Below, in pieces: positions 1 to 5,645 of a stretch of DNA of 17,281 bases. Position 1 is the first letter of the stretch; each line of letters opens with the position of its first letter. The notes under the pieces were generated by a model. It saw only the letters and a program-made list of their open reading frames with translations. It had not been told where the DNA came from and did no database searches. Position numbers and translations under genes: made by a program. Origin of the DNA: CBFCZU01 sp965602635 (GTDB lineage Bacteria; Planctomycetota; Phycisphaerae; SM23-33); NCBI GenBank assembly GCA_965602635.1, contig CBFCZU010000075.1:1-17281 (forward strand), in the 5' to 3' direction.

Positions 1-569
1 TCGAGGATCGCCAACTCCTCGGAAGGATGCCTGAAGACGTGGCCGGTGACGGCGGCGATGGCCTGCTCCAGGACGAACCGCAGGTCCGTCCAGTAGGTCA
101 TCTTGTAGGTCTTGTCGAGGACGAGCCTGCCCGGCCAGACGCCGGCGGCGGCGCGGTAGTCCACCACGCATGCGCGGATGGTCTTGCTCGCTCCGGCGCC
201 TGAGGCGGAGCCGAAGACGGCCACGTCCGCGGCAAGCTTCCCGCGGACCATCGCCGCGAGCCTGGCGCGGTCGGCCTTGGCGCCGCGCGGCAGCTTTGCC
301 CGGGCCATGGCGTCGGCGACGGTGAAGCGGTCGATCACCTGCCAGGGCGCTATGGTCCGCCACTTCTGGGCGATGGCGAATGCGAGCCGCTGGCCGTAGT
401 CCTCATCCGCTGCCGAGTCGTCCTTGAAGTCGATGGCAAAGGGCAGGACGGCGACGGCGGGGCGGGTCGCCGGGCGCGTCGCGGGGGCCGACGACGGCCG
501 CCTTGCGGCGCATATCCCACCGGCCGCCGCCAGGAGGACGATCGCGATGAGCCCGCTCCTGCAATTCAT
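1..569 (-). CDS. Exported CsgG/TolB-like protein, 3' end outside window
   Basis: The reading frame stays open for 189 codons from an ATG at 569-567 to the window edge, so the C-terminus is missing. Residues 1-21 are a Sec-type signal peptide (basic start, then LIAIVLLAAAGG, with cleavage likely near ICA-A). A short linker with a repeated ATRP unit follows. The segment starting AVAVLPF, then a helix, then WQVIDRFTV and later ADVAVFGSASG, looks like the N-terminal fold of CsgG/FlgO/TolB-like envelope proteins. In those families the order is VLPF, a 'vidr' strand, then 'aD.vv.Gs'. There is no convincing lipobox. The ATG overlaps the dapB stop as ATGA, so translation is probably coupled to dapB. 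The family assignment rests on pattern memory, and a specific function cannot be given. Confidence 0.75.
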   Translation of the reverse strand, partial: MNCRSGLIAIVLLAAAGGICAARRPSSAPATRPATRPAVAVLPFAIDFKDDSAADEDYGQRLAFAIAQKWRTIAPWQVIDRFTVADAMARAKLPRGAKADRARLAAMVRGKLAADVAVFGSASGAGASKTIRACVVDYRAAAGVWPGRLVLDKTYKMTYWTDLRFVLEQAIAAVTGHVFRHPSEELAIL

Positions 570-1354
570 CCGAACAGGACGTCCTGCATGGAGTACAGGC
601 CGGGTTCCCGGCCCGCTGCCCACTCGGCCGCCCGCAGCGCCCCGCGGGCGAAGGTGTCGCGAGTGTGTGCGGTGTGGGCGATGCTGACCGTCTCGCCCAG
701 GTTGCCGAACTGCACGGTGTGCTCGCCGACGTTGTCGCCGATCCGCAGGGCGTGCATGCCGATCTCGCCGCTGGTGCGCGGGCTCCTGCCGCTGCGCCCG
801 TGGACGAGGCAGTCCGGCATCGTCCGCCCGGTGGCCTCGCAGATGCTCCTTGCCAGCCCCAGCGCCGTGCCCGAGGGCGCGTCCTTCTTGAAGCGGTGGT
901 GGGCCTCGACGATCTCCACGTCGTAGTCCGGCCCGAGTGTCCGGGCGATCTCGCCGGCCAGACGGAACAGCAGGTTCACGCCGACCGAGAAGTTCGGCGC
1001 CTGGACGATGGGTATGCCCGCGGCCGCGTCGGCCACCTCGGCGAGCTGCGACTCCGTCAGCCCCGTGGTGCCGATGACAATGGCCGTTTCGCGCTCGCGG
1101 GCGGCGTCGAGCCATTGCAGCGTGCCCTCGGGGACGGAGAAGTCGATGATGACGTCCGGGGCGCCCTGGAGCGTCTCGCTGACGGACAGGCCGCAAGCAC
1201 CGGCCCCGCAGAGCGTCCCTACGTCGGCGCCCATGGCCTCATGGCGGGGCATCTCCATGGCCGAGACTACCTGGAACTTCTCATCCGCCAGCGCCAGCGC
1301 CGCGATCCGCCGGCCCATCCGGCCGGCCGCGCCCGTTATCGCTATCTTTGTCAT
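566..1354 (-). CDS. dapB: 4-hydroxy-tetrahydrodipicolinate reductase
   Basis: DapB reduces 4-hydroxy-tetrahydrodipicolinate with NAD(P)H in the cytoplasm, on the route to diaminopimelate and lysine. The protein has 262 residues, near the family norm of about 270. The N-terminal nucleotide-binding motif GAAGRMG is at residues 8-14 and GTTG at about 95-98. The family signature EAHHRFKKDAPSGTA is intact, with the catalytic His at about 152 and Lys at about 156. I chose the ATG at 1354 because AGGA lies 7 bases upstream of it. An in-frame ATG at 1360 would leave only one base between AGGA and the start. The gene follows thrC by about 43 bases, so two aspartate-family enzymes are probably co-transcribed. 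Its stop overlaps the next start. The identification is very secure. Confidence 0.97.
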   Translation of the reverse strand: MTKIAITGAAGRMGRRIAALALADEKFQVVSAMEMPRHEAMGADVGTLCGAGACGLSVSETLQGAPDVIIDFSVPEGTLQWLDAARERETAIVIGTTGLTESQLAEVADAAAGIPIVQAPNFSVGVNLLFRLAGEIARTLGPDYDVEIVEAHHRFKKDAPSGTALGLARSICEATGRTMPDCLVHGRSGRSPRTSGEIGMHALRIGDNVGEHTVQFGNLGETVSIAHTAHTRDTFARGALRAAEWAAGREPGLYSMQDVLFG

Positions 1355-1397
1355 TGGCATGTCCTGTCAGTGTCTCGTGGCCGCGCTGATTCGGGCA

Positions 1398-2810
1398 CTA
1401 CGTGACCGTCTTGATGAGGAAATCCCTGACCGCCTGGGGGTCGTTGGGCAGGACCTCCCGGCGTGCGGGCAGGTCTGCCAGGGCGTCGATGGCCGGGTGG
1501 TGGGCGAGGTCCTCGCCCGTCGCCTCCCGAATGGCCTCGGGAAACTTGGCCGGGTGCGCCGTCGCCAGGCAGACGATGGGGTCGCCCTCGCCGGAGTTCG
1601 CCGCGGCCGACCTCTCGGCCACCGCCACCCCCACGGCCGTGTGCGGGTCGAGCAAGTAGTCATACTGCTCGTGGTACTTCCTTATGGTCGCGAGGCAGTC
1701 CTGCTCGCTGCCGGCCCCGGCGGCGAAGGCGGGGTCAACCACGCCATCGGGGCCGACCTCCACCCGCAGCGAGCCGCTCCGCGAGAGCTCCGCCATCAGC
1801 TCCGTCAGCCGCGCCGCCTCGCCGCCGACCTTGTAGTAGAGGTACCGCTCGAAGTTGCTGGCAACCTGGATGTCCATCGACGGCGAGAGCGTCTGGCAGA
1901 CGTCGCCCAGGGAGTACTCGCCGCTGTCGAAGAACCGGGTGAGGATGTCGTTGGCGTTGGTGGCCAGGATTAGCTGGGATATCTCCAGCCCCATGGCGCG
2001 GGCGTACCAGCCGGCGAGGATGTCGCCGAAGTTGCCGGTGGGCACGGCCACGCGGACGCTTTCCCGCCCGGTGAGCCGCTGGACCTCGAAGACGCCCTTG
2101 AAGTAGTACACGATCTGCGCCAGCACGCGAGCCCAGTTGACCGAATTGACCGCCCCGAGCGAGTACTGGCGCTTCAGGCTCAGGTCGGCGGCGAGTGTTT
2201 TCATGATCCGCTGGCAGTCGTCGAAGCTGCCCTCGACGGCGATGCAGTAGACGTTGCCGTCGGCGACGGTGGTCATCTGCCGCTCCTGGATCGGCGAGAC
2301 CCGCCCGTGTGGGTACATCATGAAGATGTTGATCCTCTCCCGCCCGCGGACGCCGCAGATGGCGGCGCTGCCGGTGTCGCCGCTGGTGGCGCCGAGGATG
2401 TTCAGCTCGCCGCCGCCGGACGGGCCCTCCGAGCGGCCGAGGATGTGCTCGAACAGGTTGCCGAGCAGTTGCAGGGCGACGTCCTTGAAGGCCAGCGTCG
2501 GGCCGTGCCACAGCTCGAGCAGGTACAGGTCGCCCGCCCTGACGACCGGCGCCACCTCCGGGTCGAACGCGTCGGTGTAGGTCCGCTCGATCAGCGACCG
2601 CAGGTCGGCCTGGGGGACGTCGGCGGCGAAGGGGCTCATGATCTCGTAGGCAAGCTCGTTGTACGGCAGCTCGCGCCAGGCATCGAGCGAGGCGCGGGCG
2701 TCGGGGATCGATTCGGGTATGAGCAGACCCCCGTCGTCGGCCAGCCCCATCATGACCGCCTGGGTGAAGGCCATGGGCTCGACGCCGCCGCGAGTGGAGA
2801 TGTATCTCAT
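1398..2810 (-). CDS. thrC: Threonine synthase
   Basis: This pyridoxal-phosphate enzyme converts O-phospho-L-homoserine to L-threonine. The protein has 470 residues. The N-terminus MRYISTRGG and the early 'ADDGGLLIP' are typical of the longer bacterial/fungal-type threonine synthases. The PLP lysine is Lys109 in HGPTLAFKDVALQ. The phosphate-binding loop GATSGDTGSAA is at 140-150. A later VPTGNFGDILAG segment is also characteristic. GAGGA sits 7 bases before the ATG. The gene lies upstream of dapB and 113 bases downstream of the rhomboid gene. That gap holds a weak promoter candidate, so thrC-dapB may have its own transcript as well as read-through. The identification is very secure. Confidence 0.97.
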   Translation of the reverse strand: MRYISTRGGVEPMAFTQAVMMGLADDGGLLIPESIPDARASLDAWRELPYNELAYEIMSPFAADVPQADLRSLIERTYTDAFDPEVAPVVRAGDLYLLELWHGPTLAFKDVALQLLGNLFEHILGRSEGPSGGGELNILGATSGDTGSAAICGVRGRERINIFMMYPHGRVSPIQERQMTTVADGNVYCIAVEGSFDDCQRIMKTLAADLSLKRQYSLGAVNSVNWARVLAQIVYYFKGVFEVQRLTGRESVRVAVPTGNFGDILAGWYARAMGLEISQLILATNANDILTRFFDSGEYSLGDVCQTLSPSMDIQVASNFERYLYYKVGGEAARLTELMAELSRSGSLRVEVGPDGVVDPAFAAGAGSEQDCLATIRKYHEQYDYLLDPHTAVGVAVAERSAAANSGEGDPIVCLATAHPAKFPEAIREATGEDLAHHPAIDALADLPARREVLPNDPQAVRDFLIKTVT

Positions 2811-2861
2811 GCCGCCATCCTCGCCGGGCCGCGCCGCCCGCGCGGCCAGGCACCGGAAGGT

Positions 2862-2890
2862 AGTCTAATCGGAAGCGGCAGGAATGGCAC
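2862..2890 (-). promoter_or_regulatory. Weak sigma-70-like promoter candidate upstream of thrC
   Basis: On the minus strand GTGCCA is followed, after 17 bases, by TAGACT. Each hexamer matches the sigma-70 consensus at four of six positions. The predicted start would leave a leader of about 45 bases before thrC. It lies in the only sizeable gap between the rhomboid gene and thrC. The gap is otherwise GC-rich and holds no gene. Confidence 0.3.
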
Positions 2891-2908
2891 GACCCTTTCG
2901 GAGGTTCG

Positions 2909-2922
2909 CCGCCGGCCGGCGG
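2909..2922. repeat. 14-base perfect palindrome after the rhomboid stop
   Basis: CCGCCGGCCGGCGG is its own reverse complement and starts one base downstream of the rhomboid stop codon. As RNA it could fold as a 5-bp stem with a GGCC loop. No U-run follows, so it is not a classical terminator. It could slow or trim the transcript between rhomboid and thrC, or be chance in GC-rich DNA. Confidence 0.4.
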
Positions 2923-2923
2923 G

Positions 2924-3793
2924 TCAGGGCAGCTCGTTCTCGGCCTGCTGCTGTTCGGTGGCCTCACGGAGGACGCGCTTCTCGTGGCCGCTGAGCGACG
3001 CCAGGCCGTCGCGGCGGATCTTGGCCAGGATGCCGTCGATCTCCTCCTGCCGGCGGCGCTGCCGCTTGAGCTTTCTTTCCCAGCGTCCCCTGCCGGCGGG
3101 CCCGCCGCGCCGCGGCCGGCGCGAGAACTGCAGCGAGACAAGTATCCATACCCCGGCCGCCGCCGCGCCCCCGAGATGCGCCACGTGGGAAACGGAACTC
3201 CGCATCATGCCGCCGCTAGCGATCTCCTGCAAGGTGAAATAGACGGCAATACCGAGGAACAGCGCCGCGGCGAAGCGGATCGGCATGGGAAACAGAAAGA
3301 CGATCACCCGCACCTGGGGATAGAACACCGCGCAGGCCAGCACGACGGCGTACACCCCCCCGGAGGCCCCGATCAGGAAGGTGCCATAGCCCCGGTGCAT
3401 GGCGAAGGCCATGACCACGTGCGCGACCCCGGCGACCGCCCCGCAGGCAAGGTAGAAGATCAGGAACCGCCGCGAGCCCCAGCCGGCCTCCAGCAGCATC
3501 CCCAGGAAGTACAGCCCGATCATGTTGAAGAGTATGTGGAACAGGTCGGCGTGGAGGAACTGGAACGTAATGTACCGCCACACCTCCCACCAGCGGGCGG
3601 GCACGGCCGCAAACCAGTGCATCAGGGAGTCCTGGAAGACGATCCTCAGGAAGAACACGACGAGGTTGATCAGCAGTAGCCGGGCGACGATCGGGCCCGG
3701 GCGGGGCATGCCGCCCATCATCCCGCCGTGGCGCTGCGGCGTGGGCGAGTCCCCCTGGTCACGGTATGCGTATGGGCGGTCGCGCCAACTCAT
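2924..3793 (-). CDS. Rhomboid-family intramembrane serine protease
   Basis: Rhomboids cut transmembrane substrates inside the lipid bilayer. The 289-residue protein has a proline/glycine-rich cytoplasmic start (1-33) and about six hydrophobic segments between 35 and 225. The catalytic dyad is visible as Ser144 in IGASGG and His206 in SHVAHLGGAAAAG. The upstream HADLFHILFNMIGLYFLG segment (81-98) matches the conserved first-loop/TM2 motif. A basic stretch (225-250) leads into a C-terminal segment, DGILAKIRRDGLASL then SGHEKRVLREA. I recognise this as the small helical domain often appended to bacterial rhomboids. The start overlaps the Nudix stop as ATGA, and AGGGA lies 5 bases upstream. Its substrates are unknown. 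Confidence 0.95.
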   Translation of the reverse strand: MSWRDRPYAYRDQGDSPTPQRHGGMMGGMPRPGPIVARLLLINLVVFFLRIVFQDSLMHWFAAVPARWWEVWRYITFQFLHADLFHILFNMIGLYFLGMLLEAGWGSRRFLIFYLACGAVAGVAHVVMAFAMHRGYGTFLIGASGGVYAVVLACAVFYPQVRVIVFLFPMPIRFAAALFLGIAVYFTLQEIASGGMMRSSVSHVAHLGGAAAAGVWILVSLQFSRRPRRGGPAGRGRWERKLKRQRRRQEEIDGILAKIRRDGLASLSGHEKRVLREATEQQQAENELP

Positions 3794-4323
3794 TTACGTC
3801 CCTTTCTCAGCCGCCAGAGAGTCCAGGCGGCGATGCTCTTGGCGTCGTGAAGCCGCCCCGAGGCGATCATCTCGTCCACCCGCTCGGGCTCGACCACTTC
3901 GACGGCGATCCGCTCGTACGCCTCGAGGCGCTGGGGGCCCGGCGTCAGCCCCGTGGCCGCGAAGACGTGCAGATACTCCGTGATCGCGCCGGGGGCGGAG
4001 TAGAACCCGCCGAGGTTTTCCAGGGCCGAGGTGGCGTAGCCGGTCTCCTCGGCCAGTTCCCGCGCGGCGCAGGCCTCCGGCTGCTCGTCGCCTTCGAGCT
4101 TCCCGGCGGGCAGTTCCAGCAGCTCCTCCCCGACGGCGAAGCGCTCGTTGCGGATCAGCACCACCGACCCGTCGGGCCGGACCGGCACAACCACCACGGC
4201 GTCGGCAAACTCGACCAGATCGCGAGAGACGACCTGCCCGTCGTCCATCTCCAGGCCGATGCTGTGCACGCGGCAAATCTGCCCCGTATAAACGATCTTG
4301 TCCCGAACTACTTTACTGTTCAT
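3790..4323 (-). CDS. Nudix hydrolase, ADP-ribose pyrophosphatase type
   Basis: The Nudix box is complete at residues 74-96: Gly74, Glu80, then RELAEETGY at 88-96, fitting GX5EX7REUXEEXGU. It is preceded by LLELPAGKLEG. This context, the 177-residue length and the 'VVVVPVRPDG..VLIRNER' strand pair resemble ADP-ribose pyrophosphatases (NudF type), which cleave ADP-ribose to AMP and ribose 5-phosphate. Substrate choice among Nudix enzymes cannot be fixed by motif alone. The ATG at 4323 has no Shine-Dalgarno sequence. Instead a perfect TATAAT ends 8 bases upstream, which suggests a leaderless or near-leaderless mRNA. The stop overlaps the rhomboid start by four bases, so the two are translated as a pair. 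Confidence 0.93.
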   Translation of the reverse strand: MNSKVVRDKIVYTGQICRVHSIGLEMDDGQVVSRDLVEFADAVVVVPVRPDGSVVLIRNERFAVGEELLELPAGKLEGDEQPEACAARELAEETGYATSALENLGGFYSAPGAITEYLHVFAATGLTPGPQRLEAYERIAVEVVEPERVDEMIASGRLHDAKSIAAWTLWRLRKGRK

Positions 4324-4331
4324 TAGCGGCC

Positions 4332-4337
4332 ATTATA
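4332..4337 (-). promoter_or_regulatory. Consensus -10 box placing transcription start at the Nudix ATG
   Basis: TATAAT on the minus strand is followed by GGCCGCTA and then the ATG. Initiation 7-8 bases after the -10 box would fall on the A of the ATG or one base before it. There is no recognisable -35 at the usual 16-18 base distance (GCGGGC is found there) and no extended -10. The absence of a ribosome-binding site for this gene supports leaderless expression. Confidence 0.45.
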
Positions 4338-4372
4338 CGTCAATCGGTCGGTCGGCCCGCTCGCCGCCACTT

Positions 4373-5080
4373 TCATTGCCCCGACGGCGAAATTACCCGG
4401 ATGAACTGTCGGCGTCCAGCCCCCGCCGGCAGGGCTAATGGCTCGCTCGCTTCGACGGCCAGGCGGTGCTTCTCGGCCAGCCGTCTGGCCGCGGGAAGCT
4501 CGCCGGCCACGGACCCTGGCGTCTTGTAGAGTATCGCCGAGCCGCCGGGGGCTATCAGACGCCGGCAGTCGCGGATGGCCTTCTCGGCCGGTGCTACGGC
4601 GCGGACGGTGACCACGTCGAAGGCGTGGGCGTATCGCGGGTCGGCGCCGATCTCGCGGCTGCGGCGGGGCAGCACCTGGACCCGCTCGGCCAGCCCCAGC
4701 TCCGCGGCGGCCATGGCGACGAAGTCGGCCTTGCGGCGGTTGGACTCGACGGCCGTCAGCAGCAGCTCCGGCAGGGCGACGGCAAGGACGACCCCCGGCA
4801 GCCCGGCGCCGCACCCGACGTCGGCAACGCGCACGGGCCGACGCAGCAGGCGGGGATAGACCTTCAGAACCGCCAGGCTGTCCGCGACGTGCTTGACGTA
4901 GAACTCACGGGTCCCGCCCGGGCCCATCAGGTCGGCGGCGGCACTGTGCATCTCGATGAGCTCGCGGTAACGGGCGTATCGGTCGATGGCCCCCGGCCAG
5001 TCGCCCGCGGGAAGACCGCAACCGATCCAGAAATCCCGCAGATGGGCCTGTTCCTCAGCGCTCACTGGGCGGCGGGACAA
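4373..5080 (-). CDS. rsmG: 16S rRNA (guanine-N7)-methyltransferase RsmG
   Basis: RsmG (GidB) uses S-adenosylmethionine to methylate N7 of G527 in 16S rRNA. Its loss gives low-level streptomycin resistance in several bacteria. The 235-residue protein shows KHVADSL at 63-69, the SAM-binding loop VGCGAGLPG at 88-96, an ESNRRKADF strand-helix at 112-120 and the later VRAVAP motif, all diagnostic. The start is not certain. TTG at 5080 (used here) lies 16 bases after the previous stop and has only a G-rich, poor ribosome site. GTG at 5065 would give a product five residues shorter. Here rsmG is not next to mnmG or parAB, its usual partners in many genomes. It follows the four-cysteine protein and precedes the Nudix gene by 49 bases. 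Confidence 0.95.
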   Translation of the reverse strand: MSRRPVSAEEQAHLRDFWIGCGLPAGDWPGAIDRYARYRELIEMHSAAADLMGPGGTREFYVKHVADSLAVLKVYPRLLRRPVRVADVGCGAGLPGVVLAVALPELLLTAVESNRRKADFVAMAAAELGLAERVQVLPRRSREIGADPRYAHAFDVVTVRAVAPAEKAIRDCRRLIAPGGSAILYKTPGSVAGELPAARRLAEKHRLAVEASEPLALPAGAGRRQFIRVISPSGQ

Positions 5081-5096
5081 AGATCCATCCCCCGGC

Positions 5097-5414
5097 TCAC
5101 CAGCTTGTCTCGCCGGTGTGCTCGTCCTCGTCTTCCTTGTCTTCCTCGTCGTCTTGGTCCTGCTTCCACTTCTCGGACTCGTCCATGTCGTCCAGCTCCC
5201 GCTCCATCGCCTTGAAAAGCTTGTCCTGCATGGGGGCGAGCTTCTGGTAGTAGCCGAGCATGGAGTGGTACGCCTCGACCATCTGGTTGATCTTGATCAG
5301 CTGCCACTTGACGAGGCATTCGGGCCCCTTGATGTTGATGAAGGGGTCGCAGGCGAAGCTGATGCGTCCTTCCTCGTCGCGGCGGAAGTGTTCGCAATCG
5401 CGGCACTGGATCAT
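5097..5414 (-). CDS. Small four-cysteine protein with acidic tail, function unknown
   Basis: I do not recognise a named family. The 105-residue protein starts with a CRDC pair (Cys4, Cys7), followed by Cys22 and Cys33, a spacing that could bind one zinc ion. A helical middle (about 35-80) follows, then an acidic tail from about 85 (DQDDEEDKEDEDE). It has no signal peptide or membrane segment, so it is probably cytoplasmic. The ATG at 5414 has GGAG 8 bases upstream and sits about 33 bases from the start site of a good promoter. The frame is open further upstream, but that extension crosses the promoter and is not protein-like. It is the first gene of the transcript that continues into rsmG, 16 bases away. 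Confidence 0.8.
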   Translation of the reverse strand: MIQCRDCEHFRRDEEGRISFACDPFINIKGPECLVKWQLIKINQMVEAYHSMLGYYQKLAPMQDKLFKAMERELDDMDESEKWKQDQDDEEDKEDEDEHTGETSW

Positions 5415-5453
5415 GGCGTCTGCTCCACTCGCATCCCGGCGGCCTACCCCCCC

Positions 5454-5482
5454 ATGATACCTTCGCTCCTGGCGGGTGGCAA
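5454..5482 (-). promoter_or_regulatory. Sigma-70-like promoter for the four-cysteine protein / rsmG operon
   Basis: On the minus strand TTGCCA, then a 17-base spacer, then TATCAT. Each hexamer matches consensus at five of six positions with optimal spacing. The predicted start near 5447 gives a leader of about 33 bases with a GGAG ribosome site before the ATG at 5414. It lies in the divergent gap 5415-5645, the longest non-coding stretch in the window. Confidence 0.65.
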
Positions 5483-5533
5483 AGTGTTCATTTGGCCCCG
5501 GGGCAATGACCGACGGCCGGCGCGAAGCTGGAT

Positions 5534-5563
5534 TTGCGGTTCGCCCTCCGGCGATGTTAGAAT
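5534..5563 (+). promoter_or_regulatory. Promoter candidate for the S41 protease gene
   Basis: TTGCGG, an 18-base spacer, then TAGAAT (five of six matches at -10). The predicted start near 5570 gives a leader of about 75 bases containing the inverted repeat at 5602-5617. The same pattern, TTG-N-GG then 18 bases then TAGAAT, precedes the amidohydrolase gene at 10851-10880. An alternative AT-rich -10 (TATATATC, 5592-5599) has no suitable -35. Confidence 0.45.
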
Positions 5564-5601
5564 TGTGCAACCACTGGCCGGGCTGGTGCGTTATATATCT
5601 G

Positions 5602-5617
5602 GAGACCGCTCGGTCTC
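5602..5617 (+). repeat. Perfect inverted repeat in the S41 protease leader
   Basis: GAGACC, a GCTC loop, then GGTCTC: a 6-bp perfect stem ending 28 bases before the GTG start. It could be an RNA hairpin in the leader or a dyad operator just after the TATATATC stretch. No U-run follows it. Confidence 0.4.
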
Positions 5618-5645
5618 GCGGCTCGATGCAGGGAGGTTGTGTGAC

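Noticed and set aside
2909..2922. GC palindrome after the rhomboid gene as an intrinsic terminator
   Set aside because: It has no U-run and only a 5-bp stem, so it is reported as a palindrome only.
1735..3141. Minus-strand open frame spanning the thrC-rhomboid gap
   Set aside because: It runs in another frame through two real genes and is Arg/Pro/Ala-rich without motifs.
4332..4343. TTGACG directly abutting TATAAT upstream of the Nudix gene as a -35/-10 pair
   Set aside because: The two hexamers have no spacer between them, so they cannot act as a -35 and -10 pair. Only the -10 is kept as a candidate.
4986..5645. Upstream in-frame extension of the S41 protease
   Set aside because: The open frame crosses the antisense four-cysteine gene and the divergent promoters. 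The GTG at 5646 has a strong GGAGG and is followed directly by a signal peptide.
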